Part shown: positions 7,658 through 16,349 of the stretch, one piece after another
Layout: each line of letters opens with the position of its first letter
How positions within the stretch are numbered: position 1 is the first letter of the stretch
Position numbers and translations under genes: made by a program
NCBI GenBank assembly: GCA_964543295.1
Contig: CAZIXA010000001.1
Coordinates: 62,001-126,000 of the forward strand
From: AE-B3B sp964543295
GTDB lineage: Bacteria; Aerophobota; Aerophobia; Aerophobales; AE-B3A
DNA: 64,000 bases
Reading direction: 5' to 3'
The notes under the pieces: generated by a model
Seen by the model: the letters and a program-made list of their open reading frames with translations, nothing else
What the model was told of the DNA's origin: nothing
The model's database searches: none

Positions 7658-8539
7658 TTATAACTTCTTTTGCGTTTCCTCTCGTTTAAGCTTTTCTCTT
7701 TGGCTTCGAGTCTGGCTAAGTTCCTTCTCCAGAGCCGTATCAATATAAGAGATCGTAATGCCTGGAAAAAGGAGAGATTTAGGATCAAAAGATAGCTCAA
7801 TTACGTTAAGTCCATCGCCCAGCCAGAGAGTCCTCGCCGATTTCTTATCTGGCTCGACCTCCTCTTGAACAGGCTTTCCATACTTTTCCTTCAGGAGATC
7901 ATTTAGGATCTGATAGAAGGAGAACTCGCCCGCCCGTCGATATATTTTTACTTGAAATAGTTGATTTTCAAAAAAGTAAAAATTAATAGTCACCTTCTCA
8001 TCCAGAATCCGGTCCTCAAAATAAAAGAAATCAACCAGTTCATCGATGGCACCGGATCCAAAGTCAATCACCGGATGTCCAAGATCAGAAAACTCCTCCT
8101 TGGGAAAGACATCCCTTACCCAGTTATGAGACATTCTCCACTCTGCCAGGCGGTAACCCTTAACGTTGAGTCTTTCTCTTTGGAGTTCGCGAGCTGTTCC
8201 AAGAACAGTCAATCCTCTTTCTTCAGCAATAATTTCAAGGATCAGTCGTTCAATCTTATTTGTGGCTTGCTGGTCCTCCTTAGCAAGATCAAGGCTCAGA
8301 GCTTCCCGGCATCGATAGATTTCTTCAGGAAAGACTTGGGCTCTTTCATAGAGAAGACGAAGGTTACGCTTTATCTCATCCTCAGTTGCATTCTCTTTCA
8401 AGGCGTTCCCTACCAATGCATACGTTTTTACATACGTATTTTTGATGGTTTGAAGGTGAGATTTCCATTCTTTTGACCAAGCTGGACCCCCATATTGTAA
8501 AAGTAACAGTATAATCAGATAAAACAACATCCTTTTCAT
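7658..8539 (-). CDS. Exported protein of unknown function
   Basis: 293 residues. The signal peptide MKRMLFYLIILLLLQYGGPAWSK is clear, with likely cleavage after AWS. A helical, charged region (about 25-130) follows, including NATEDEIKRNLRLLYERAQ. Next comes a strand-rich part with VTINFYFFENQLFQVKIY and LLKEKYGKP that matches the downstream gene's core, and a basic coiled C-terminal tail. The core pattern (a computed surface strand, then 'K-YG-P') recalls small periplasmic or lipoprotein-like domains, but I cannot name one. A minus-strand promoter lies about 80 bases upstream. Confidence 0.72.
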   Translation of the reverse strand: MKRMLFYLIILLLLQYGGPAWSKEWKSHLQTIKNTYVKTYALVGNALKENATEDEIKRNLRLLYERAQVFPEEIYRCREALSLDLAKEDQQATNKIERLILEIIAEERGLTVLGTARELQRERLNVKGYRLAEWRMSHNWVRDVFPKEEFSDLGHPVIDFGSGAIDELVDFFYFEDRILDEKVTINFYFFENQLFQVKIYRRAGEFSFYQILNDLLKEKYGKPVQEEVEPDKKSARTLWLGDGLNVIELSFDPKSLLFPGITISYIDTALEKELSQTRSQREKLKREETQKKL

Positions 8540-8615
8540 TTTACTCTACTTTAAACAGGATTTTCATATCTTACCTTTATACAACTTAGCTTTTTTTCAG
8601 ATTTTATCTTTAGCA

Positions 8616-8644
8616 ATATTATCATCACCAAATGGCTTTGTCAA
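8616..8644 (-). promoter_or_regulatory. Putative promoter for the exported-protein pair
   Basis: On the minus strand, TTGACA (8639-8644) and TAATAT (8616-8621) are 17 bases apart. It is back-to-back with the plus-strand promoter at 8670. Confidence 0.55.
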
Positions 8645-8669
8645 AAGCCAAAATAGTTAGAGCAACTGC

Positions 8670-8698
8670 TTGACTTTTCCAAGACTAGATGCTATTCT
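8670..8698 (+). promoter_or_regulatory. Putative promoter for the 8779 gene
   Basis: TTGACT (8670-8675) and TATTCT (8693-8698) are 17 bases apart, about 80 bases before the ATG. AAGGAGG (8763-8769) provides the ribosome site. Confidence 0.5.
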
Positions 8699-8778
8699 GT
8701 CCTTGATTACACAGAGGAATTTGAGGAATTCAGATAATGGACAATCCGCGGCTATAAAAGAATAAGGAGGTAAAACCA

Positions 8779-9318
8779 ATGAAAAAAGGTCTATGGGTAA
8801 AGGGAGTGGTTCTGTCATTTTTTTTGGTGGCAATACTCTCAGGGAATGCGGTCGGCGAGGAGGGAAATTATGAGAAGATTTTAAAACTCAAGGATGAGAT
8901 CATCAAGATTCAGAACCAAGGAGAACTAGGATTCAGAAACTTCACTCTCTGTTCCAAAATAATCACCTTCGGGCAGTACGTTGCCTTGCCGGAGCCGAAG
9001 GTAAAAGTAGGTACTGAAGAAATGCTCATTTATGCTGAGCCAGCTAATCAATTTACCAATACTCAGGGGGGAAGATACGAGTTTTGGGTTACACTCGACA
9101 TGATTGTTCTTGACGAGAACGGCAAAGTGCTGTTGGAGAAGACCGATGCCGTGTCGGCGCACTTTAACACCGCAACCCCCACGCTTGATATCTTCTTTCC
9201 CCTCACTATTTACCTGAACGGAGTTCCGGCTGGTAAATATACCTTTAAAGCGGTGCTGCACGATGTGTTGAGAGAAGCCACGGCTACCAAAACGGTTGAT
9301 TTTGAGATAGTTGAGTAA
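8779..9318 (+). CDS. Exported beta-sandwich-like protein, unknown function
   Basis: 179 residues. The signal peptide is MKKGLWVKGVVLSFFLVAIL with likely cleavage after GNAVG or VGE. The mature part alternates short strands (RYEFWVTLDMIVLDENGKVL, then AGKYTFKAVLHDV, then TKTVDFEIVE), the pattern of a single immunoglobulin-like fold of the kind that describes an extensible periplasmic domain. It has one Cys and no catalytic motif. ATG 8779 is preceded by AAGGAGG at a good distance. I do not recognise the family. Confidence 0.75.
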   Translation: MKKGLWVKGVVLSFFLVAILSGNAVGEEGNYEKILKLKDEIIKIQNQGELGFRNFTLCSKIITFGQYVALPEPKVKVGTEEMLIYAEPANQFTNTQGGRYEFWVTLDMIVLDENGKVLLEKTDAVSAHFNTATPTLDIFFPLTIYLNGVPAGKYTFKAVLHDVLREATATKTVDFEIVE

Positions 9319-9493
9319 GTATTTTGGCCAGTTGGTCTTATACTTTCTAATTCAAGGGAAGTCGTGGAAGATTTGGTTGCCAAAATAGAAAAAGGGCCAT
9401 CATATTGATGATGACAGAATGAGATGCTAAACTGTACGTACTTAATTGAGAGGATAAGATTCTCTGGATGATCATTAGTCTCGAAGAAAGTAA

Positions 9494-9778
9494 ATGTTAT
9501 TAATTGCCATAATTGCGCCTTTGTTTGTTGCCTGGTGGATAGCCTCTGATGCTAAGAAAAGAGGCTATACTCGAGGTCAAATTATCGGTTGGTTCCTGGG
9601 AGTCTGGCTTCTTCTTGTCGTATTTTTGCCCCTTTATCTTATCCTGAGATCCAGGTCAGCCGCCCCTACCAGACCAGCCACAGGACCTGGGGTATGTCCC
9701 TATTGTGGCAATCTTTACCAGGGTAAAGTTACCTATTGTCCTTACTGTGGACAAAAACTTGAAGATGACAGCTTGTAA
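9494..9778 (+). CDS. Small membrane protein with C-terminal zinc ribbon
   Basis: 94 residues. Two hydrophobic helices (about 1-16 and 28-50) flank a short loop DAKKRGYTRGQIIG. The C-terminus has two CPYCG knuckles (around 69-73 and 83-87) separated by about 14 residues, a zinc-ribbon arrangement. Such small membrane-anchored zinc-ribbon proteins are common and mostly uncharacterised. It ends about 20 bases before the DUF401 gene, on the same strand. Confidence 0.75.
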   Translation: MLLIAIIAPLFVAWWIASDAKKRGYTRGQIIGWFLGVWLLLVVFLPLYLILRSRSAAPTRPATGPGVCPYCGNLYQGKVTYCPYCGQKLEDDSL

Positions 9779-9798
9779 GAAAGGAGTTAAAAGATCCT

Positions 9799-10977
9799 TT
9801 GAAGGGGAAATGGAGTCTGGGATTATCTATACTTTTTATATCCTTGATAGTGGGAATTCTTTTCCGAATGAGCCCGACTACTATATTAAAAAATATTTTT
9901 TTAGCCTCGATTCATCCCTCCACTTTACAACTAATAGCTCTAATTATATTGGTTATCTTTTTGGGAAATCTCATGAAAGAGAGGGGAAATTTAGAAAACA
10001 TAGTTTCCTCTCTTGAAGCTATAATCAGAAATCGCCGCCTGGGGTCCGTCATTCCACCTGCTCTGATGGGACTTCTGCCCATGCCTGCCGGAGCACTTTT
10101 CTCCGCTCCCATGGTGGAGGAATTTGGTAGGAAAATGGGGGTAAGTTCAGAGAATAAGACTCTTCTAAACTACTGGTTTCGTCACATATGGGAGTATATG
10201 TGGCCTCTTTATCCAGGATTAATTCTAGCGGCAGCACTTCTCAACGTTAAGGTTAGAGATATTATCCTGGCCCAGTACCCTTTAACCCTGGCTGCTGTTG
10301 CCGCAGGCTTTCTCTTCTGCATGAAAAAGGGCTCCTATCCACCGTCCTTCCGGCGTCTTGAGCCTCAAAATAAAACCAAGTTTGCTAAGGAGATTCGGGC
10401 TCTTGTCTTCAATACCTGGCCAATTCTGGCTATAATTCTTCTAGTTCTGATTTTCAAGGTAGAACTGCTTCTAGCCATCCTAACCATCGTATTAATCGTT
10501 CTTGGCTCTTCCAGAATGAAGGGACATAAAATATTTTTATCTTTCAAAAAAAGTCTTTCATTATCCATGCTTCTTTTGATAATCTCCGTTATGGTCTTCA
10601 AAAGAGTGTTTGAGGTTTCAGGTGCATTTTCAGTAATTCCTACCATTTTTAGCCATTGGGGGGTATCTCCTTTGATTATTTTGTTCTTTGCTCCTTTTCT
10701 AGCCGGTCTTTTAACAGGAATTACCTCTGCTTTCATAGGAATAGCATTCCCTTTACTCTTACCCTTAATGATTAGGAGCCAACCAAACCTGACCTACGCC
10801 ATGCTTGCCTATGCCGCTGGATTTGCCGGAGTTCTTCTCTCTCCATTTCATCTCTGTCTTATCGTTACCAGAGAATACTTCAAGGCAGATCTCAGAAAAT
10901 TATATAAACTACTATTCCTTCCGGTCACCTTTGTCGTAATGGTAGCCTTCCTAATCGTAGGGTTAAAAGGGTTTTAG
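9799..10977 (+). CDS. DUF401-family integral membrane protein
   Basis: 392 residues, with about ten hydrophobic segments across its whole length. The conserved block ALMGLLPMPAGALFSAPMVE near residue 90, followed by NYWFRHIWEYMWPLYPG, is characteristic of DUF401 proteins, which resemble ion or carboxylate permeases of the GntP/ArsB-like kind. A second P-rich motif with GITSAFIGIAFPLLLPL comes in the second half, consistent with an inverted two-half transporter. The start is TTG 9799, with AAGGAG at 9781-9786, a slightly long spacing. It overlaps the convergent flavoprotein gene by four bases. The substrate is unknown. Confidence 0.85.
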   Translation: MKGKWSLGLSILFISLIVGILFRMSPTTILKNIFLASIHPSTLQLIALIILVIFLGNLMKERGNLENIVSSLEAIIRNRRLGSVIPPALMGLLPMPAGALFSAPMVEEFGRKMGVSSENKTLLNYWFRHIWEYMWPLYPGLILAAALLNVKVRDIILAQYPLTLAAVAAGFLFCMKKGSYPPSFRRLEPQNKTKFAKEIRALVFNTWPILAIILLVLIFKVELLLAILTIVLIVLGSSRMKGHKIFLSFKKSLSLSMLLLIISVMVFKRVFEVSGAFSVIPTIFSHWGVSPLIILFFAPFLAGLLTGITSAFIGIAFPLLLPLMIRSQPNLTYAMLAYAAGFAGVLLSPFHLCLIVTREYFKADLRKLYKLLFLPVTFVVMVAFLIVGLKGF

Positions 10978-12395
10978 GAGAAAGTTACCTTACGGCCACC
11001 CCGTAAATATTGATGGATTCCCCGGGCCGCTCTTTTTCCGGCTCCCATGGCAGCAATAACTGTAGCGGCTCCGGTAACAATATCTCCTCCAGCAAAAACC
11101 TGAAGAATGCTGGTCTGGCCATTCTCTTCGTTTACCCCAATGTATCCCCAACGATTCAATCTTAACCCAGGGGTTCCCTGAGTCAAAAGAGGATTGGCTC
11201 CTTGACCAATGGCCACCACTACCGTCTCTATATCAAGATTAAATTCAGACCCTTTTATAGGTATAGGTCTTCTCCTCCCACTTTCATCAGGCTCACCCAG
11301 TCTCATTCTTAGACAGCGCATCCCGGCAAGACCCCTCTTTTCATCCCCTAAAAAAGCTATTGGAATGGTCAAAAGGTGGAATTTTACACCTTCTTCCTCG
11401 GCATTCTTTATTTCCTCCTCGCGGGCTGGCATCTCCTTTCTTGATCGCCGGTAGATTACATAAACTTCCTCTGCTCCCAGTCTCAAAGCCACCCGGGCTG
11501 AATCCATGGCCACATTGCCTCCGCCTATTACTCCAACTTTTCGACCAATTTTAATGGGAGTATCATAGGAAGGAAATTGATAAGCCTTCATCAGATTAAC
11601 CCGAGTAAGAAATTCGCTGGCCGAATAAACGCCATCTAAGTTTTCCCCGGGAATGCGTAAAAAATGAGGAAGCCCGGCTCCGATTCCTACAAAAACTGCA
11701 GAAAATTCATCTTTTAAGAGGTCCTCAATGGTTAGAGTCTTTCCAACTAACACATTAGGACAGATCTTCACCCCTAATTTCTCAATATTCCTTATCTCAA
11801 TTTCAAGGATGTGCTTGGGAAGTCTGAACTCAGGTATTCCATACCTTAGAACTCCACCTGAGCTATGCAAAGCTTCAAATATAGTGACTCGGTAACCCAG
11901 TTTGACTAGCTCCGCTGCTGCTGTAAGTCCAGCAGGGCCGGATCCTACCACGGCCACTTGAGCCACGGAGGATGAGACAAGGTTCTGAGTTACTTTTTTT
12001 TCATTGTTTTCCTTCTGCCTTAGCTCCCAATCGGCGGCGAATCGCTCTAACCTTCCAATGGCTACTGGTTCTCCCTCTTTAGACCTTACGCATTTTATCT
12101 CACACTGAGTCTCTTGAGGACAAACCCTCCCACAAACAGCGGGAAGGCTGTTCTTTTCCTTAACCTTTTCTATGGCGGCCTGGAAATTCCCCTGCGCTAT
12201 GTATTTTATGAAGGCAGGTATGTCAATTTCTACCGGACATCCTTTTACACAGGGAGGTTTTTTACATTGTAGACACCTTTTAGCCTCCTCTACTGCCTGT
12301 TCGGAAGAATACCCCAGGGCTACTTCATTGAAATTCTTTATTCTCTTTTTTGAGCTCTGCTTGGGCATGCCAACTTTCGTCACTCTATCAGACAT
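10974..12395 (-). CDS. gltA: Glutamate synthase small-subunit-type NADPH flavoprotein
   Basis: 473 residues from the ATG at 12395 (MSDRVTKVGMPKQ); the frame extends to TTG 12458, but family members begin at this point. The N-terminal domain binds two Fe-S clusters: CLQCKKPPCVKGCP, then CGRVCPQETQCEIKC. An FAD-binding GSGPAG follows near residue 155, and an NADPH-binding VIGGGNVAMDSA near 290. This is the electron-input half of glutamate synthase, or of related NADPH oxidoreductases such as sulfide dehydrogenase and NfnB. No large GltB subunit is in the window, so glutamate synthesis cannot be assumed. It lies 60 bases downstream of the alcohol dehydrogenase gene. Confidence 0.88.
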   Translation of the reverse strand: MSDRVTKVGMPKQSSKKRIKNFNEVALGYSSEQAVEEAKRCLQCKKPPCVKGCPVEIDIPAFIKYIAQGNFQAAIEKVKEKNSLPAVCGRVCPQETQCEIKCVRSKEGEPVAIGRLERFAADWELRQKENNEKKVTQNLVSSSVAQVAVVGSGPAGLTAAAELVKLGYRVTIFEALHSSGGVLRYGIPEFRLPKHILEIEIRNIEKLGVKICPNVLVGKTLTIEDLLKDEFSAVFVGIGAGLPHFLRIPGENLDGVYSASEFLTRVNLMKAYQFPSYDTPIKIGRKVGVIGGGNVAMDSARVALRLGAEEVYVIYRRSRKEMPAREEEIKNAEEEGVKFHLLTIPIAFLGDEKRGLAGMRCLRMRLGEPDESGRRRPIPIKGSEFNLDIETVVVAIGQGANPLLTQGTPGLRLNRWGYIGVNEENGQTSILQVFAGGDIVTGAATVIAAMGAGKRAARGIHQYLRGGRKVTFS

Positions 12396-12454
12396 CCAAA
12401 ATTCCTCGATATTCACAATCTTCCTCGTTAATTCTCTGCCCCTTGACCTCCTCT

Positions 12455-13573
12455 TCAAACGGTCAACTTAAGAATCTCTCTTAGATCTTCATCACTCACT
12501 TCTCGTGGATTTTTGCTCATGCTGCTACTTCTAGACTCAGCAATAATGCCAGGAAAGTGAGCTTCGGTAATTCCGTATGGCCTAAAATTGAGAGGCAGGT
12601 CGATCCGCTCCAAAAATCTTTTTATGGCGTAGGGGAGATCCTCTACTCTCTTAACTCCAATTTTCTTTGCTATCCGAGTAAATTTCTCCGGTCTTGCCCC
12701 CAGGTTGAATCCTATCACATGAGGTAGAAGAATAGCACAGGCCAGTCCATGGGGAACGCCAAACCGTGCTCCGATCGGGTGCGCCAGTCCATGAACTGCA
12801 CCAAGGCCGGAATTAGAGAAAGCCATAGCAGAAAGTAAACTACCCAAAGCCATTTTTTCACGGATCTCTGTATCTTCCCCATCGGCAACGGCTTGAGGTA
12901 AATTTTGGAAAATAATCTCAATAGCCTGAAGAGCCAGAGTATCGCTAATAGGATTTGACGTCCTGGTAACATAGGACTCAAGAGCCTGGGTGAAAGCATC
13001 CATCCCGGTGTAAGCTGTAACTTGAGAAGGAAGAAAAAGAGTTAACTCGGGGTCAAGCAGGGCCGCTCTAGCTATCATATAGGGACTACGGATGCTTTTC
13101 TTAAGGGAGACTCTTCTATCGGTGAGAACAGAATTATTAGTGATCTCTGCTCCGGTACCAGCGGTAGTGGGAATGGCCACAAAAGGCAGTCCTTCTTTTT
13201 CAATCTTCTTACCAGAATGATATTCCCAGATTGTACCTGACTGCTTGGCTAGAGAGGCGATAGCTTTAGCTGCATCCATGGCACTTCCCCCACCCAGGCC
13301 AATGACAACGTCAGATTTTTTTTTACGGGCAATTTTAATTCCCTGATTCACTGTCTCCAGACAGGGATCGTGCTCAACTCGGTCAAAAAGATCCAGGCTA
13401 ATTCCCTCTTGTTTAATAACCCCTATAACCCTATCCAGAATGCCCGTCTTTCGCATTGAAGAGCGACCGGTTACCAATAAGGCTTTCTTACCTAAAGAAC
13501 TAACCTCTTTTCCCAGTTCTTTAATTACCCCTCGGCCAAAGATAGTGCGAGTTGGATACATTAGAAGAAACAT
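12455..13573 (-). CDS. Iron-containing alcohol dehydrogenase
   Basis: 372 residues, the usual length for group III alcohol dehydrogenases, which interconvert alcohols and aldehydes with NAD(P)H. Features are the dinucleotide-binding VIGLGGGSAMDAAKAIA near residue 90, TTAGTGAE, the metal ligand Asp in TGMDAFTQALESY, and the His ligands in GLGAVHGLAHPIGARFGVPHGLA and LLPHV. The ATG at 13573 has AGGAGAAAAAG upstream. The substrate (1,3-propanediol, butanol, lactaldehyde or another) cannot be read from the sequence. Confidence 0.93.
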   Translation of the reverse strand: MFLLMYPTRTIFGRGVIKELGKEVSSLGKKALLVTGRSSMRKTGILDRVIGVIKQEGISLDLFDRVEHDPCLETVNQGIKIARKKKSDVVIGLGGGSAMDAAKAIASLAKQSGTIWEYHSGKKIEKEGLPFVAIPTTAGTGAEITNNSVLTDRRVSLKKSIRSPYMIARAALLDPELTLFLPSQVTAYTGMDAFTQALESYVTRTSNPISDTLALQAIEIIFQNLPQAVADGEDTEIREKMALGSLLSAMAFSNSGLGAVHGLAHPIGARFGVPHGLACAILLPHVIGFNLGARPEKFTRIAKKIGVKRVEDLPYAIKRFLERIDLPLNFRPYGITEAHFPGIIAESRSSSMSKNPREVSDEDLREILKLTV

Positions 13574-13611
13574 CTTTTTCTCCTGTAAGTTCGAAAATGG
13601 TTGTCTAACTC

Positions 13612-13639
13612 ATTATAAAAAACTAATTCCCTCTGTCAA
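13612..13639 (-). promoter_or_regulatory. Consensus promoter for the alcohol dehydrogenase gene
   Basis: On the minus strand, TTGACA (13634-13639) and TATAAT (13612-13617) are 16 bases apart, about 40 bases before the ATG. Confidence 0.8.
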
Positions 13640-13761
13640 TTTATCAGTCTTTCTCTGAAAGATCGTTTCTTCCTTTAACCCTTCCCCAAACCCTTTAAAA
13701 ATAGCCCAGTTTGATAGTACCATATAATACCAGAAAAGTATTCAGGAGATTTATACACGTA

Positions 13762-13816
13762 TCGAGGGGAAGAGTCCCGAGATATTTCTTGACAGAGAAG
13801 CCGCATATGATAGGAT
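13762..13816 (+). promoter_or_regulatory. Promoter with conserved upstream box, for metG
   Basis: The box starts TCGAGGGGAAGAG at 13762 and continues GTCCCGAGATATTTCTTGAC to 13793. TTGACA (13789-13794) and TAGGAT (13811-13816) are 16 bases apart. The metG TTG start is about 25 bases on. Near-identical boxes lie before the ROK kinase, queA and hflX. Confidence 0.7.
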
Positions 13817-13839
13817 GGACTGCAAAAGAGGGATAGAAT

Positions 13840-15366
13840 TTGAAAAAAAAATTTTATTTGACCACTCCCGTCTACTATGTTAATGATGTGCCTCATCTGG
13901 GGCATGCTTATACCACCATTGCTGCGGATGCCCTGGCAAGATATAAGCGCCTTAAGGGATACGAGGTTCTTTTCCTAACCGGCACCGACGAGCATGGGGA
14001 CAAGATCAACCGAGCAGCTAAAGAAAAGGGTATCGCTCCCATTGAACTGGCTGATCAAGTGGTAAGTCGCTTCCAGAATCTCTGGAAGAAGCTCTCTATC
14101 TCCAACGATGATTTTATCCGCACAACCGAATTCCGGCACACTCAAGTAGTAAGTAAGGTCTTCCAAAGGCTTTACGAGCAAGAAGATATCTACCGGGGAA
14201 CCTACAAGGGATGGTACTGCGTCCCTTGCGAGAGCTTCTGGTTAGAGCCGCAGCTAAGAGATGGAAACCTTTGTCCCGAATGTGGACGCAAGACTGAAAA
14301 AGTAGAGGAGGAAAGTTATTTCTTTAGACTCTCCCAATATCAAAAACCACTTCTGGACCATCTTGAGCACCATCCTGACTTTGTTCTCCCTCCTAGCAGG
14401 AAAAATGAGGTAGTGGAATTTGTCAAAAGGGGACTAAAGGATCTTAGCATTACCAGACTAAAACTGGCCTGGGGTGTACCCTGCCCCATAGAAAAGGAGC
14501 ACACAATCTATGTCTGGATCGATGCTCTTATCAATTATATCTCAGCCTTAGGATATGAGGTGAATAAAGATAAGTTTTCTATATTCTGGCCGGCTGATGT
14601 TCATTTGGTTGGAAAAGATATTTTGAGATTTCACGCCATTATCTGGCCAGCTCTTTTAATGGCTTTAAGGATAGAGCTTCCTCGGACAGTCTTTGCTCAT
14701 GGTTGGTGGAAAATAAAGGGAGAGAAGATGTCCAAATCCAAAAAGAACGTCATCGACCCCGAAGAAATTGTGAAACAACACGGAGCAGATCAACTGCGCT
14801 ACTTTCTTCTTCGAGAGATTTCCTTTGGAGAGGACGGCAATTTTTCTATCCCTCTTTTTGTGAAAAGAGTAAATAGCGACCTTGCCAATGATCTGGGAAA
14901 TCTACTCAATAGAACCATTCCTCTGGTGGTGAGACATTGTGGAGGAAAGGTACCTTCTCCAGCGGACGAAGACAAAACTTTAGAGGAAAAAATAAAAAAA
15001 ATCCCTCCCTCACTCGATGAAGCCATGAATATCCTCTTTTTTTCGAAAGCTTTATCTTATATCTGGGAAATAATAAAATCAGCTAACCTCTATATAGACA
15101 GATGTTCCCCCTGGAAACTGGCCAATCAAGCCAATAAGCAAAAAAGGTTAAATACCGTTCTTTATAATCTTTTAGAGACTCTGAGGGTGCTGGCACTCCT
15201 ACTTTTCCCTTTCATACCCGTGTCAGCACAAAAGATATGGACTCAGTTAGGAATGGAAGAAGATCTGGGCAGTCAAACTCTGGACAAGGCGGGGGTTTGG
15301 GGTGAATTAAGTCCGGGAACTACGGTAAAGAAAGGACCACCTCTTTTTCCTCGTATTAAGCAGTAG
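13840..15366 (+). CDS. metG: Methionyl-tRNA synthetase
   Basis: 508 residues. It charges tRNA-Met in the cytoplasm. Class I motifs are HLGH at 19-22 and KMSKS at 296-300. The connective domain carries one zinc site, Cys127/130 and Cys145/148 (CVPC and CPEC). The protein stops after the anticodon-binding helical domain (KLANQANKQKRLNTVLYNLLETLRVLALLLFPFIP). The C-terminal dimerisation (tRNA-binding) domain found in longer MetGs is absent. The start is TTG 13840 with GAGGGAT upstream. It leads a plus-strand series with ksgA, mtnA and gatC. Confidence 0.96.
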   Translation: MKKKFYLTTPVYYVNDVPHLGHAYTTIAADALARYKRLKGYEVLFLTGTDEHGDKINRAAKEKGIAPIELADQVVSRFQNLWKKLSISNDDFIRTTEFRHTQVVSKVFQRLYEQEDIYRGTYKGWYCVPCESFWLEPQLRDGNLCPECGRKTEKVEEESYFFRLSQYQKPLLDHLEHHPDFVLPPSRKNEVVEFVKRGLKDLSITRLKLAWGVPCPIEKEHTIYVWIDALINYISALGYEVNKDKFSIFWPADVHLVGKDILRFHAIIWPALLMALRIELPRTVFAHGWWKIKGEKMSKSKKNVIDPEEIVKQHGADQLRYFLLREISFGEDGNFSIPLFVKRVNSDLANDLGNLLNRTIPLVVRHCGGKVPSPADEDKTLEEKIKKIPPSLDEAMNILFFSKALSYIWEIIKSANLYIDRCSPWKLANQANKQKRLNTVLYNLLETLRVLALLLFPFIPVSAQKIWTQLGMEEDLGSQTLDKAGVWGELSPGTTVKKGPPLFPRIKQ

Positions 15367-15381
15367 ATAAAAGGCAGTCCT

Positions 15382-16332
15382 ATGTCCGAAGTCCGAAGTC
15401 CGGGGTCGGAAAACAAAAGCCAAAACCAGAAAACCGAGGTCCGAAGTCCTAACTCAAAAAGCAAGCCAAAACCTAAAAATGGCGGCGAAAAAATAATCAC
15501 GTCCCCATTTATTAAATTGAAAGAGAAGACGGAGTATCTCTGGGAGAAGTATAATTTTACTCCCAAAAAAGAGCTGGGTCAAAATTTCTTGATCGATCCT
15601 TGTATAGTTGATAGGATAATAGAGAGCTCAAAGCTTACTAAAGCTGATACCATAGTTGAGGTAGGAGCAGGAACCGGGGTTTTAACTGAGAGGCTGGCTA
15701 AGAGTGCCGGAAAGGTGATAGGAGTAGAAATTGATGAAAAGCTATGTCAGATTTTAAAGGAAGAACTTGCCGACTACAATAACCTTAAGATAATCTGTGG
15801 AGATATCGAACAGTTTTGCTTCGAGAAAAGATTTACTCAGCCGCAATCAGTTAAAATAGTGGGAAATCTACCCTATCAGATAGCTTCTTCTTTTCTTTTA
15901 AATCTTGCCCGAAAGGAATGGATCAAGTTTATGGTGGTAATGGTACAAAGGGAAGTGGCAGAAAAACTGCTGGCTAGACCCGGAGAAAAAAAAAGAGGCG
16001 CATTAACTGTTCTCATGAACCATTATACCATTATCAATAGAGTCATTAATGCTCCTCCCCAGGCATTTATTCCGGCTCCTAAAGTGGGATCCAGTTTAAT
16101 TAGAATAGATAGAAAGGAAAACCAGTTGGCAAAAAATGAGGATCGTTTTATGAGCGTAGTGAAAGGAGCTTTTCGCTTACGTCGTAAGATGCTGGTGAAT
16201 GCGCTTAGTAAAGAGTTAGGAAAAGAGAAAACTCTGGTTAAGGAGAGATTAAACCGAATAGGGATTAACGGGAAAAGAAGAGCAGAGGATCTGACGGTGG
16301 AGGAGTTCGTCAGAATAAGCGAAGGGTTGTAG
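15382..16332 (+). CDS. rsmA: 16S rRNA dimethyladenosine transferase
   Basis: 316 residues from ATG 15382. It dimethylates two adjacent adenosines near the 3' end of 16S rRNA. The SAM site is VGAGTGVLT and the catalytic NLPY motif lies in IVGNLPYQIASS. The C-terminal helical domain ends in GKRRAEDLTVEEFVRIS. The first 45 residues (MSEVRSPGSENKSQNQKTEV and onward, then NGGEKIITSPF) are not family-like. They are encoded by heptamer repeats (GTCCGAA units) and by a copy of the sequence family AATAATCACGTCCCC. Without this extension, starting from TTG 15517, the protein would be 271 residues, the typical size. ATG 15382 has a weak AAAGG ribosome site. Confidence 0.93.
   Translation: MSEVRSPGSENKSQNQKTEVRSPNSKSKPKPKNGGEKIITSPFIKLKEKTEYLWEKYNFTPKKELGQNFLIDPCIVDRIIESSKLTKADTIVEVGAGTGVLTERLAKSAGKVIGVEIDEKLCQILKEELADYNNLKIICGDIEQFCFEKRFTQPQSVKIVGNLPYQIASSFLLNLARKEWIKFMVVMVQREVAEKLLARPGEKKRGALTVLMNHYTIINRVINAPPQAFIPAPKVGSSLIRIDRKENQLAKNEDRFMSVVKGAFRLRRKMLVNALSKELGKEKTLVKERLNRIGINGKRRAEDLTVEEFVRISEGL
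15384..15515 (+). repeat. Heptamer repeats and a GGGGACGTGATTA-family unit inside rsmA 5' end
   Basis: TCCGAAG-type heptamers repeat at 15384-15410 and 15440-15455. A reversed copy of the GGGGACGTGATTATTTTTTC unit lies at about 15488-15506 (AAAAAATAATCACGTCCCC). A second GTCCGAAGTCC stretch occurs outside genes at about 30005-30020. Confidence 0.65.
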
Positions 16333-16349
16333 ATTAAGAGAAAATCAAG

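Noticed and set aside
9319..9493. Short open stretch GLILSNSREVVEDLVAKIEK before the zinc-ribbon gene.
   Set aside because: No start codon with a ribosome site, and too short to tell from chance.
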